This document shows, piece by piece, positions 54,513 through 62,848 of a stretch of DNA of 64,000 nt. The translations under genes were made by a program, and so were the position numbers. Position 1 is the first letter of the stretch. The number at the start of each line of letters is the position of its first letter. Source of the stretch: Thioclava indica (lineage in GTDB: Bacteria; Pseudomonadota; Alphaproteobacteria; Rhodobacterales; Rhodobacteraceae). Location: NCBI RefSeq assembly GCF_000714545.1, contig NZ_AUNB01000062.1, positions 83,342 through 147,341 on the forward strand. Direction: 5' to 3'. The notes beneath the pieces are model-generated. The model was given only the letters and a program-made list of their open reading frames with translations. It had not been told where the DNA came from and ran no database searches.

Positions 54513-55141
54513 TGGCTTGGGATCGCAATCAAATGGCGGCGCGCGCCGCGCAAGAACTGCAAGACGGCACCTATGTGAACCTCGGGATCGGCATCCCGAC
54601 CTTGGTGCCGAACTTCATCCCCGAGGGTGTGAACGTCACACTGCAATCGGAAAACGGCATGCTCGGCATGGGGCCATTCCCCTATGAGGGCGACGAAGAC
54701 CCCGATCTGATCAATGCGGGCAAGCAGACGATCACCGAACTGCCCCAAACCTCGTATTTTGACAGCTCGATGAGCTTTGGCATGATCCGGGGTGGCAAGA
54801 TCGCGATGGCGATTCTGGGCGCGATGGAAGTGGCCGAAAATGGCGACCTGGCGAACTGGATGATCCCGGGCAAGCTGGTCAAAGGCATGGGCGGCGCGAT
54901 GGATCTGGTCGCGGGCGTTGGCCGTGTGGTCGTGGTCATGGATCACACCAACAAACACGGCGACAGCAAGGTGCTCAAGGCTTGCACCCTGCCGCTGACG
55001 GGCACGGGCGTCGTCAATCGCATCATCACCAACATGGGTGTGCTGGATGTAGTCGAAGGTGGGCTGAAGATCGTCGAGACCGCCGAAGGCGTCACCGAAG
55101 ACGAGTTGCGCGCCGCGACCGAGGCGACCATCGTCAACTGA
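54512..55141 (+). CDS. scoB: 3-oxoacid CoA-transferase subunit B
   Basis: 209 residues from ATG 54512; the longer frame lies inside scoA. Catalytic Glu47 is in [13 protein letters not shown], the glutamate that forms the enzyme-CoA thioester. [19 protein letters not shown] and [16 protein letters not shown] are family blocks. Forms the heterotetramer with ScoA. Followed by a GC-rich hairpin. Confidence 0.94.
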   Translation: MAWDRNQMAARAAQELQDGTYVNLGIGIPTLVPNFIPEGVNVTLQSENGMLGMGPFPYEGDEDPDLINAGKQTITELPQTSYFDSSMSFGMIRGGKIAMAILGAMEVAENGDLANWMIPGKLVKGMGGAMDLVAGVGRVVVVMDHTNKHGDSKVLKACTLPLTGTGVVNRIITNMGVLDVVEGGLKIVETAEGVTEDELRAATEATIVN

Positions 55142-55142
55142 G

Positions 55143-55212
55143 CCGGAAAGGGGGCGCTGCCCCCCGCCCGTTCCGGGCTCCCCCCGGGATATTTCGATCA
55201 AGAGGAAGGGCG
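55143..55212. terminator. Nested hairpin terminator and diverged repeat after scoB
   Basis: Outer arms CCGGAA (55143-55148)/TTCCGG (55171-55176) enclose GGGGGC (55150-55155)/GCCCCC (55159-55164). Directly after, CCCCGGGATATTTCGATCAA then GAGGAAG (to about 55208) resembles the intergenic repeat seen at 25.2, 25.4 and 60.4 kb, with changes. Likely terminator of scoAB plus a decayed repeat copy. Confidence 0.5.
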
Positions 55213-55270
55213 GGCCGTGTGGTTCGCCCTTTGTCTTGGAAAGGGGCGCGCCAGTCCCTATGCTCGCGCC

Positions 55271-55756
55271 ATGATCAAGCTCGACCACCGCGATATTGAA
55301 ATTTTGCGCGTTTTGGCGCGTGAGGGGCGCGTATCCAAGGCGGTGCTGGCGGAAAAGATCAATCTCTCGGCCACGCCCGCATGGGAGCGGCTGAAGAAGT
55401 TGGAAAAACACGGGCTGGTCACCCGTTACTGCGCCGAATTCAACCTGCGCAAACTTGGTCCGCATGTGACGCTGTTCGTTGCCGCCGAGCTGACGGATCA
55501 TACGGCGGCCAGCTTTCAACGGTTCGAGCGCGCGCTTGAGCGGCATGACGAGGTCGTGGGCTGTTGGGCGCTGGGGGGCGGGTTTGATTATCTACTGCAC
55601 ATCATCACCCGCGACATTGAGGCCTATCAAACTCTGATCGACACCATGCTGGATGCGCGCATCGGAATCGCGCGGTATTTCACCTATATCGTGACAAAAC
55701 AGGTTAAGGGCCCCTCGGCCCCGCCCTTTGCCTTGCTTGCAGGCCAATCGGACTAG
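55271..55756 (+). CDS. Lrp/AsnC-family transcriptional regulator
   Basis: 161 residues from ATG 55271; an upstream GTG frame is rejected because it starts with a non-conserved basic leader. Helix-turn-helix LDHRDIEILRVLAREGRVSKAVLAEKI...ATPAWERLKKLEKHGLV, then the RAM ligand-binding domain (VVGCWALGGGFDYLLHIITRDIEAYQTLIDTML). Binds amino acids or related effectors. It precedes a class III aminotransferase gene on the same strand, its likely target. DoeX of Halomonas is an Asn/Lrp-type regulator of ectoine breakdown, so a link with doeA at 14 kb is possible but unproven. Confidence 0.9.
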   Translation: MIKLDHRDIEILRVLAREGRVSKAVLAEKINLSATPAWERLKKLEKHGLVTRYCAEFNLRKLGPHVTLFVAAELTDHTAASFQRFERALERHDEVVGCWALGGGFDYLLHIITRDIEAYQTLIDTMLDARIGIARYFTYIVTKQVKGPSAPPFALLAGQSD

Positions 55757-55888
55757 CCGCCCGCCAATATCAGTCCATATCCAGTGCCTCGCCAGTCCTT
55801 TTGGACTGTTATCTGACGCGATTTCCGGCACTCTCGGGACGAAACGGGGGTGGCAACACCGCCCCGCCTGACAGCCAAAGGAGAGAGC

Positions 55889-57259
55889 ATGCTGACCAAT
55901 GACCAACTCGACAAATGGGATCGCGAAAGCTTTTTCCATCCCTCGACCCATCTCGCCCAGCATGCGCGTGGCGAGACTCCGACGCGGATCATCACGGGCG
56001 GCAATGGCGTGTTCATTGAGGATCGCGACGGCAACAAGCTGCTGGATGCATTTGCCGGACTGTATTGCGTGAATGTCGGCTATGGCCGCACCGAGATTGC
56101 CGATGCGATTGCCGAGCAGGCCAAGGAGCTGGCCTATTATCACGCCTATGTCGGGCATGGCACCGAGGCCTCGATCACACTGGCCCATATGGTGCTGGAG
56201 CGCGCGCCCGCCCACATGTCCAAGGTCTATTTTGGTCTGTCAGGGTCGGATGCGAACGAGACCAACGTCAAGCTGATCTGGTATTACAACAACATCCTTG
56301 GCCGCCCCGAGAAGAAGAAGATCATCTCGCGCTGGCGGGGCTATCACGGCTCGGGGCTGATGACGGGCTCGCTGACAGGGCTTGAGCTGTTTCACAAGAA
56401 ATTCGATCTGCCGCTGGCACAGGTGGTCCACACCGAGGCGCCCTATTACTTCCGCCGCCCTAAGGCCGACATGACCGAGGCCGAGTTTACCGCCCATTGC
56501 GTGGCCGAGCTTGAGGCGCTGATTGCGCGCGAAGGGGCCGACACCATCGCGGCGTTTATCGGCGAGCCGGTCTTGGGCACCGGCGGCATCGTGCCTCCGC
56601 CCGCAGGCTATTGGCAAGCGATCCAAGCCGTGCTGGACAAGCACGACATCTTGCTGGTCGCCGATGAGGTGGTGACCGGTTTCGGCCGACTGGGCACGAT
56701 GTTTGGCTCGGATCACTACGGCATGAAGCCCGATCTGATTACCATCGCCAAGGGTCTGACCTCGGCCTACGCGCCGCTCTCGGGGTCCATCGTAGGCGAA
56801 AAGATGTGGAAAGTTCTGGAACAGGGCACGGATGAAAACGGCCCGATCGGCCATGGCTGGACCTATTCGGCGCATCCGATCGGGGCGGCGGCGGGCGTGG
56901 CAAACCTGCAGCTAATCGACAAGCTCGGGCTGGTCGCGAATGCCGGATCGGTGGGGAATTACCTGAACGATGCGATGCGCGATGCGGTTGGCGACCACGC
57001 CCATGTCGGCGATGTGCGCGGCGAGGGGATGCTCTGCGCGATCGAGTTTGTGAAAGATCGTGAGTCGCGGACATTCTTTGATCCCGCCGACAAGATCGGT
57101 GCGAAACTGGCGGGCGCGATGGTCGAACGCGGCGTGATCGCACGCGCGATGCCGCAGGGCGATATTTTGGGCTTTGCACCGCCGCTTTGCTTGACCGAGG
57201 CCGAGGCCGATCAGATCGTTGCAACCACCGCCGAGGCTGTGAAATCCGTGCTCGGCTAA
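55889..57259 (+). CDS. Class III (omega) aminotransferase
   Basis: 456 residues from ATG 55889 with AAGGAG at six bases. PLP enzyme; Lys288 in PDLITIAKGLTSAYAPLSG is the Schiff-base lysine; GSDANETNVKLIWYYNN, FIGEPVLGTGGIVPPP and VADEVVTGFGRLG are the PLP-site blocks. The FAGLYCVNVGYGRTEIADAI and YYHAYVGHGTEA segments place it with amine/omega-amino acid:pyruvate transaminases rather than acetylornithine transaminase. Substrate could be taurine, beta-alanine, a diamine or diaminobutyrate (DoeD role). Downstream of an Lrp-type regulator. Confidence 0.88.
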   Translation: MLTNDQLDKWDRESFFHPSTHLAQHARGETPTRIITGGNGVFIEDRDGNKLLDAFAGLYCVNVGYGRTEIADAIAEQAKELAYYHAYVGHGTEASITLAHMVLERAPAHMSKVYFGLSGSDANETNVKLIWYYNNILGRPEKKKIISRWRGYHGSGLMTGSLTGLELFHKKFDLPLAQVVHTEAPYYFRRPKADMTEAEFTAHCVAELEALIAREGADTIAAFIGEPVLGTGGIVPPPAGYWQAIQAVLDKHDILLVADEVVTGFGRLGTMFGSDHYGMKPDLITIAKGLTSAYAPLSGSIVGEKMWKVLEQGTDENGPIGHGWTYSAHPIGAAAGVANLQLIDKLGLVANAGSVGNYLNDAMRDAVGDHAHVGDVRGEGMLCAIEFVKDRESRTFFDPADKIGAKLAGAMVERGVIARAMPQGDILGFAPPLCLTEAEADQIVATTAEAVKSVLG

Positions 57260-57283
57260 GCTGAACGACCTAAACATCTGAAA

Positions 57284-57318
57284 GGGGGCGGCTCATCTCG
57301 GGTCGCCCCTAAATTTTG
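57284..57318 (+). terminator. Terminator after the aminotransferase gene
   Basis: GGGGCGGC (57285-57292) pairs with GGTCGCCCC (57301-57309, one G-T wobble) and is followed by TAAATTTTGT, a reasonable rho-independent terminator 24 bases after the stop. Confidence 0.65.
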
Positions 57319-57376
57319 TCGCTTCTTGCGAAACAACGCCATATTCCTGCCCCGATCTGTCGCTAAAACCGGGGCA

Positions 57377-58372
57377 ATGAGCAGCACCTTTGAAAATACA
57401 CCCGCGCCCAAGCGCCCCCTGCCCCACAAATGGCGAGATCGCGCATTGCTGGGCGGGCTTTTGGTGTTGCTCGGGATCGGGCTGATCGGCTTGGTCTCGG
57501 CCACGGGCTGGCGCGAGACGCTTGATCAGATCGGGCGTTTGCATCTGTGGCAGATCGCCGGGCTTTTGGGCCTGTCTCTGGCCAATTACCTGTTGCGCGC
57601 GCTGCGTTGGCATGTGCTGGCGCACCGTCTTGGCCTGCCCACCGGGTTGTTTCAGGATGCCCGCCATTTCTTGGGTGGATTCGCGATGTCGGTCACGCCG
57701 GGTCGCGTGGGCGAACTGGTGCGGATGCGCTGGCTCAAACGCGAAACCGGTTGGGCGGTGGAGCGAACCGCGCCACTCGTGCTGATGGATCGAGCTGGGG
57801 ATCTCGCCGTGATGGCGCTGATTCTGGGGCTGTCAGTGTCGCTTGCCGCAGGCGGGATTGCAGGCGCTTTGCCTGTCACGCTATTGGCGTTTGGCGCGGC
57901 GATCATCGCCACACGCCCGCGCCTTCTGGCCGCGCTGATCACCTATTTCTACCGCGCTACGGGTCGCGCCGCGCGGCTCTTTGCGCGCGCACGCGGGGCG
58001 GCGCGCTCGTTGTCGCGCTTTACCCACGGGCCGACCCTGATCGCAGCGCTTGGCCTTGGGCTGATCGGCTGGCTGGCCGAGGGTTATGCCTTTCACCTGC
58101 TGCTGGGCTGGATGGGCGCTGATATCGGGCTGTGGAAAGCGGTCGCGATTTTTGTCTTCTCGACGCTGGCGGGCGGGCTGACCGGCGCACCGGGCGGGCT
58201 GGGCGGAGCAGAGGCCGCAATGGTCGCTTTGCTTTCGCTGGATGGCGTGCCGCTTGAAGTCTCGGTGCCCGCCACCGCCGTTATCCGGCTGACCACGCTG
58301 TGGTTTGCCATTGCAATCGGTCTGGCGGTGTTTCCGCTGGCCGAGCGCGCCTCTCAAAAGGGCCGGAAATAA
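57377..58372 (+). CDS. UPF0104/LPG-synthase-TM type membrane protein (AglD-like)
   Basis: 331 residues from ATG 57377. About eight hydrophobic helices. The family blocks LANYLLRALRWHVLAHRLGLP, GGFAMSVTPGRVGELVRMRWLKRETG and GAPGGLGGAEAAMVALLSLDGVP are those of the lysylphosphatidylglycerol synthase transmembrane/flippase-like family. No synthase domain is attached. Members are suspected to flip or handle lipid-linked substrates. Next genes on the same strand make a lipid-linked arabinofuranose donor (DprE1/DprE2), so a role in that lipid's translocation is a reasonable guess, by position only. Confidence 0.82.
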   Translation: MSSTFENTPAPKRPLPHKWRDRALLGGLLVLLGIGLIGLVSATGWRETLDQIGRLHLWQIAGLLGLSLANYLLRALRWHVLAHRLGLPTGLFQDARHFLGGFAMSVTPGRVGELVRMRWLKRETGWAVERTAPLVLMDRAGDLAVMALILGLSVSLAAGGIAGALPVTLLAFGAAIIATRPRLLAALITYFYRATGRAARLFARARGAARSLSRFTHGPTLIAALGLGLIGWLAEGYAFHLLLGWMGADIGLWKAVAIFVFSTLAGGLTGAPGGLGGAEAAMVALLSLDGVPLEVSVPATAVIRLTTLWFAIAIGLAVFPLAERASQKGRK

Positions 58373-58395
58373 GGCCCATAAAGACGAGCAGTAAG

Positions 58396-59694
58396 ATGGA
58401 CTGGAAAGACACTGATTACGCTGGCTGGGGCCGTGCCTTGCGCGCCAAGGGAGCAATTGCGCGCCCTGATACGCGTGCCGCCCTTAACCGGCTTGAGGCC
58501 GCCCCCGCCTTTGGCATGCGCCGCTCTTACGGGGATGCGGCGCTCAATTCCGACGGGCGCGCGGTTGATATGAGTGGGCTCGATAGGCTGATCGCCTTTG
58601 ATCCCGACACCGGCCAGTTGCAGGTTGAGGCCGGAGCGCGCATCGGCGAGATCGCCGCCGCTTTTGCCCCGCGCGGCTGGCTGCCCGCCGTAATGCCGGG
58701 CACCGGCTTTGCGACTATTGGCGGCTGCATTGCGCAAGATGTGCATGGCAAGAACCACCATCATATGGGCAGTTTTGGTCAACACGTCAGTCAGATCACC
58801 CTGTTACAAAACGGTCAGGAAATCAGCGTCAAACCCGGCACACGCCTGTTCAAGGCGACCGTCGGGGGGCTGGGCCAGACCGGAGTGATCTTGCGCGCGA
58901 CGATCAAGATGCAGCGTTGCGCGGGCGATGTCATGCTGGTCACCGAACGCCGCGCACCCGATTGGGAAACGCATCTGGCGCTGCTGGATGCCTCGACCGC
59001 CAGCTACACCGTAGGCTGGATCGACGCCACCGCGACGGGCGAGGCCCTTGGGCGCGGGATCGTCGAAGAGGGCGAAAGCGCCTCCGGCCTCGTGCGCAAA
59101 CCGAAAGGTGCGCGCAAAGTGCCCTTTGACGCCCCGCATTTCGCGCTAGCCGCCCCGGTGGTGCGCGCCTTCAACCAGGCCTATTTCTATCGGGTGCCTG
59201 CGCGCGGACGCTCGGTCGTGCGCCCGTTGCAGGATTTCTTCTTCCCGCTCGATAAGATCCATGACTGGAACCGGCTTTATGGCAAGCGCGGGTTTCACCA
59301 GTTTCAATGCGTCGTGCCGCTAGAGGCCGCGGACAGCCTGCGCGCGATGCTGGCCGAGATCGCGGGGTCGGGGCTGGCCTCGCCGCTGGCGGTACTTAAA
59401 CGTATGGGGCCGGGGCGCGCGGGGTATCTGAGCTTTCCGATGGAGGGCTACACGCTCGCCATCGACTTTCCCAATCGCCCCGCCGCGCGCGCACTGATCA
59501 AACGGCTCGAGGCGCGCGCCGCCGAGGCCGGGGGCAGATTGTATTTCGCCAAGGACAGTCTGGCGCAAGGCGCGCAGATCGCCGCGATGTATCCGGATTT
59601 GCCGAAATGGCAGACAGAAGTGGCCAAGGCCGACCCGGCGGGGGCATTGGAAACCGACATGACCCGCCGATTGAAACTCAGGAGTGCGACATGA
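58396..59694 (+). CDS. dprE1: DprE1-like FAD oxidoreductase (decaprenylphosphoryl-ribose 2-oxidase type)
   Basis: 432 residues from ATG 58396. FAD-binding PCMH fold: RRSYGDAALNSDGRAVDMSGL, MPGTGFATIGGCIAQDVHGKNHHHMGSFGQH and KATVGGLGQTGVILRATIKM match mycobacterial DprE1 closely. C-terminal ALD region keeps Lys386 in LYFAKDS (Mtb Lys418), but Ala355 in YTLAIDFP stands where Mtb DprE1 has Cys387 (constant offset of 32). It would oxidise polyprenyl-phosphoryl-ribose at C2 for epimerisation to arabinose. Stop overlaps dprE2 start as ATGA. Other sugar-lipid substrates are possible. Confidence 0.85.
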   Translation: MDWKDTDYAGWGRALRAKGAIARPDTRAALNRLEAAPAFGMRRSYGDAALNSDGRAVDMSGLDRLIAFDPDTGQLQVEAGARIGEIAAAFAPRGWLPAVMPGTGFATIGGCIAQDVHGKNHHHMGSFGQHVSQITLLQNGQEISVKPGTRLFKATVGGLGQTGVILRATIKMQRCAGDVMLVTERRAPDWETHLALLDASTASYTVGWIDATATGEALGRGIVEEGESASGLVRKPKGARKVPFDAPHFALAAPVVRAFNQAYFYRVPARGRSVVRPLQDFFFPLDKIHDWNRLYGKRGFHQFQCVVPLEAADSLRAMLAEIAGSGLASPLAVLKRMGPGRAGYLSFPMEGYTLAIDFPNRPAARALIKRLEARAAEAGGRLYFAKDSLAQGAQIAAMYPDLPKWQTEVAKADPAGALETDMTRRLKLRSAT

Positions 59695-60425
59695 ACAGCA
59701 GCTGGATTATCTTGGGCGCGACCTCGGGCATTGCCCGCGCCGTGATCCGCAAACTCGCCGCCCAAGGCCACGGCATGTTTCTGGCCGGTCGCAATCAGAC
59801 CGAGCTTGAGGCAATCGCTGCCGATTGCCGCCTGCGCGGGGCACGTATGGCCGAAGTGATGACATTTGACGCGCGCGATCACAGCAACTATGGCGACCTC
59901 ATCACCCGGCTGCGCGATGAAGAGGGCGAACTGAACTGCGCCGTCTTCACAGGCTCGATGCCCGAGCAAGAGGCAATCGACGCCGATCCCAACATGATCG
60001 AGGGCGTGCTGGCCGATAGCCTGACCGGCCCCGCGACCTTCCTGCAAATGCTCGCCCCGCTGATGGAAGAACGCGGCTGCGGCGCGATTGCAGGGGTCGG
60101 CTCGGTCGCGGGGGATCGTGGACGACTTGGCAACTATGTTTACGGCGCGGCCAAAGCGGGCTTTGCCACCTACCTGTCAGGTCTGCGCAACCGTCTGGGG
60201 CGTTCGGGCGTGCATGTGATGACGATCAAGCCCGGCCCGGTGGATACGCCGATGACCTATGGCATGGAATTGCCGCTGATGACGACACCCGACGCGGTGG
60301 CCGATGACATCCTCAACGGCCTCGCGCGCAAGACCAACGTGCTTTACACGCGCAAAATCTGGCGCTTGGTGATGGGGATTATCCGGGTCATCCCGGAACC
60401 GATCTTCAAGAAAATGTCGATCTAA
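59691..60425 (+). CDS. dprE2: DprE2-like SDR (decaprenylphosphoryl-2-keto-ribose reductase type)
   Basis: 244 residues from ATG 59691 with AGGAG at six bases. Rossmann motif LGATSGIA (8-15), Ser138 in GVGSVAGDRGRLGNYVYGAAK, Tyr151 and Lys155 as catalytic residues. The C-terminus RLVMGIIRVIPEPIFKKMSI resembles the hydrophobic, amphipathic end of mycobacterial DprE2. It would reduce the 2-keto intermediate to polyprenyl-phosphoryl-arabinofuranose with NADH. Coupled to dprE1. Confidence 0.85.
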   Translation: MNSSWIILGATSGIARAVIRKLAAQGHGMFLAGRNQTELEAIAADCRLRGARMAEVMTFDARDHSNYGDLITRLRDEEGELNCAVFTGSMPEQEAIDADPNMIEGVLADSLTGPATFLQMLAPLMEERGCGAIAGVGSVAGDRGRLGNYVYGAAKAGFATYLSGLRNRLGRSGVHVMTIKPGPVDTPMTYGMELPLMTTPDAVADDILNGLARKTNVLYTRKIWRLVMGIIRVIPEPIFKKMSI

Positions 60426-60447
60426 GGCGCTTGCCTCACGCGCGGAT

Positions 60448-60542
60448 GCCTCCGGCGGGAGTATTTTTAGCCAGATGAAAAGAGATCTTCTTTCATCTGG
60501 CCCGAAATACTCCACGGGGGTCTGGGGGTGTGAAACCCCCAG
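60448..60542. repeat. Inverted pair of intergenic palindromic repeats with flanking hairpin
   Basis: A plus copy (60448-60480, GCCTCCGGCGGGAGTATTTT through AGATGAAA) and a minus copy (60491-60518, TTTCATCT through AATACTCC) face each other around AGAGATCTTC, able to form a long stem. Next to it CTGGGGGT (60522-60529) and ACCCCCAG (60535-60542) form a perfect 8-bp stem with a 5-base loop. The element separates convergent dprE2 and the HAD-UbiA gene. Related copies are at 25246-25276 and 25413-25445. Confidence 0.7.
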
Positions 60543-60557
60543 CGCGCGCCGTCAACC

Positions 60558-61979
60558 TTAGCCGCCGAACCATTGCGCCCAAAGGCCAGCTGCCCAGAAC
60601 ATCAGCGACAGCATGATCATGATCAGCCCGAGGCCGAACTTGTCGCGCATCGCGAAAACAATCGGGTCGTAATCCTGTTTGCCAAACCAGCCGAGCGCGA
60701 CCATGCGGATCAGCCACCAACCGAGCGGGATCATCGCGATCCACATCAGCCAAGTGTCGGGATAAAGCACCTCTCCTTGATCCGAGACTGTGTAGAGGAA
60801 GAACACGAGCAGAGCGCCGAACACTCCGAGTCCCGCGACATTCACCAGATCGCTGCGGTCCCCCCGGCCATAGCCGCGCCCGGGCAGGCGCTCATCCGAG
60901 GTCGCGAGCGTCAGTTCAGTCAGCCGCTTGACGCAGCCAAGCGCGATGAACACCGGGAAGATGAAGATCAGCATGTAAACCGACACATCCACTTGCCCCG
61001 CAGCCGCCCCCGCCACGACGCGAATCGTATAAAGCGAGGCCAACGTGGCGATGTCGACCCAGCGCATTCGTTTGAGTTTCAGGGAATAGGCGAGGGATGT
61101 AAGCGTATAAAGCACCACGATGCCGAAGAACGCCCAATTCAGCGCCGCGGCAATGCCAAGCGCGCTGACAGCCAGCACCACACACGCCATCATGCCGACC
61201 CGGATCGGCACAGCGCCGCTTGCGAAGGGGCGGCGGCATTTCTTCGGGTGCAGGCGGTCGGCCTCGAGATCGAGCAGATCGTTGATGATATAGATCGACG
61301 AGGCTGCGAAAGAGAACGCAATGATGCCCAGCAGAATCGGCCCGAGGGTATCCAGATCGAAGCGGTGCGATGCGATCAGCGGCAGCAACAACAGCACATT
61401 CTTGACCCATTGATGGGGTCGAATTGCCTTGAGCAAACCACGCCATGACCAGCCGCCCTCTAGTTCAGTCACTTTCGGCAGAGGTTTCACCGCCGCCACC
61501 TCGCCCACGACATAGGCGCGATCGGCATGGGTCCAGATCGCCATATCGGTGGCTTCATTGCCCGCGTAGTCAAAGCCTTTCTCGCCATAGACCGAAACAA
61601 GCGCCTGCGCCTTGGCCTCGCCTTTGAGGTTGGTCTGCCCGTCCGATGCAAACACGCGCTCGGACAGATCATGGGCAGCCGCCAGCGTCTTGACCTGCGT
61701 TTCATCAGAGGCCGAGGCCAGCACGACCTCGCGCCCCTCTTCTTTTGCCTGCGCAACCTCAGCCGCCACCGAGGGCGTCACCGGCATCAGATCAAGGCGC
61801 AACGTCACGATGCGCGCCAGTTCCGCCTTAAGCTTGGCGGGCTGCGAAAAGTAACGCGCGGCGGCGCGTAGTGTCGGCAGCGGCGCGCGACCAAGTCCGG
61901 CCCAAAATGCTTCGAATAAAAGATCGGTCTTTAAAAATGTGCCATCGACATCCAGCACAAGGGGTTTCTTCTGAGTCAT
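60558..61979 (-). CDS. HAD phosphatase-UbiA prenyltransferase fusion (DPPR-synthase-like)
   Basis: 473 residues. Residues 1-165 are a HAD domain: LDVDGTFLKTD (Asp10, Asp12), LASAS motif II, Lys in NLKGEAKA, and DYAGNEATDMAIW as the late acidic motif. Residues about 180-473 are a UbiA-type membrane prenyltransferase with KAIRPHQWVKNVLLLLP and NDLLDLEADRLHP (Asn233, Asp234, Asp237, Asp241), close to mycobacterial Rv3806c, which moves phosphoribose from PRPP to decaprenyl phosphate. The HAD half could remove the 5-phosphate afterwards, a step done by a separate phosphatase in mycobacteria. Two bases after the lytic transglycosylase gene. Convergent with dprE1-dprE2. Confidence 0.85.
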   Translation of the reverse strand: MTQKKPLVLDVDGTFLKTDLLFEAFWAGLGRAPLPTLRAAARYFSQPAKLKAELARIVTLRLDLMPVTPSVAAEVAQAKEEGREVVLASASDETQVKTLAAAHDLSERVFASDGQTNLKGEAKAQALVSVYGEKGFDYAGNEATDMAIWTHADRAYVVGEVAAVKPLPKVTELEGGWSWRGLLKAIRPHQWVKNVLLLLPLIASHRFDLDTLGPILLGIIAFSFAASSIYIINDLLDLEADRLHPKKCRRPFASGAVPIRVGMMACVVLAVSALGIAAALNWAFFGIVVLYTLTSLAYSLKLKRMRWVDIATLASLYTIRVVAGAAAGQVDVSVYMLIFIFPVFIALGCVKRLTELTLATSDERLPGRGYGRGDRSDLVNVAGLGVFGALLVFFLYTVSDQGEVLYPDTWLMWIAMIPLGWWLIRMVALGWFGKQDYDPIVFAMRDKFGLGLIMIMLSLMFWAAGLWAQWFGG

Positions 61980-61981
61980 TC

Positions 61982-62848
61982 TTAACCTTTCACCCGAAAT
62001 ACGCAGCCGTCACTCACCAGCTGCGGTGGCGTCAGGCACAAGCCCCGCGCGACCGCCCAAGCGGCCAGCACCTTGGGCACGTAATCGCGCGTCTCAGCGA
62101 ATGGCGGGACGCCATCGTTTTTCTTCACGTTATTCTCACCCGAGTTATAAGCCGCGATCACCATCAGCGGGTCGCGGTCAAACTCTTTCATCAGCCAGTT
62201 CAGATAGGTCACCCCGCCCGAAATATTCTGTGCTGGATCGGTGCTGTCTTCGACGTCAAACCGATCTGCGGTTGCCGGGATCAACTGCATCAACCCGACT
62301 GCGCCAGCATGGCTGACGGCGGCGCGATTACCCCCCGATTCCACCGAGATCATCGCCAGCACCAGAGCGGGCGACACCTCGGTTCCAATCGTGGCCTTTA
62401 AAATGTCGGTCCCGTGGGCTTGGGCGATCTTGGCAAGATCCGCCAGACGCGGTGCGCGCACGGCCTTACCTTCTGGCCCCTGAGACAATGCCGCCACCGC
62501 GGTTTCAAAGCGCCCTGAACGATCTTCCAGCTTGGGCGAGACCTTATTCCAATACCAAGCATATTTCGCACGCCCTCGGGGCGCGCTTGGGCCGCCGCTG
62601 GTCTTCTTGTCGCCATCAGCCGACGGCTTCGTCACGGGCTGCCAAGGCGCTTTTGACATCGCGGCCAACTCGCGTTGCTGCTCGGCAGGATCAATCTGGA
62701 TGGTAATGAATCGCTTTGTGCCCGGCTTCGGCGGCACAACGCGTTTCGCTTTCCAATGATTCACGGTCGGCGTGGACATATCAGCCCACACCGGCACAGC
62801 GGCCATCGCCGCAAAGACTGCAATCGTCACTGCCTGTATCGCGCGCAT
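61982..62848 (-). CDS. Lytic transglycosylase (SLT domain)
   Basis: 288 residues with a signal peptide (IQAVTIAVFAAMAAVPVWA). The SLT domain is at about 155-255: Glu170 in ISVESGGNRAAVSHAGAVGLMQLIPATA is the catalytic acid, and AYNSGENNVKKNDGVPPFAETRDYVPKVL is the C-terminal block. It cleaves murein with 1,6-anhydro product formation in the periplasm. The mature N-terminal part (about 25-150) is low-complexity and not recognisable. Co-directional with the HAD-UbiA gene. Confidence 0.92.
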   Translation of the reverse strand: MRAIQAVTIAVFAAMAAVPVWADMSTPTVNHWKAKRVVPPKPGTKRFITIQIDPAEQQRELAAMSKAPWQPVTKPSADGDKKTSGGPSAPRGRAKYAWYWNKVSPKLEDRSGRFETAVAALSQGPEGKAVRAPRLADLAKIAQAHGTDILKATIGTEVSPALVLAMISVESGGNRAAVSHAGAVGLMQLIPATADRFDVEDSTDPAQNISGGVTYLNWLMKEFDRDPLMVIAAYNSGENNVKKNDGVPPFAETRDYVPKVLAAWAVARGLCLTPPQLVSDGCVFRVKG

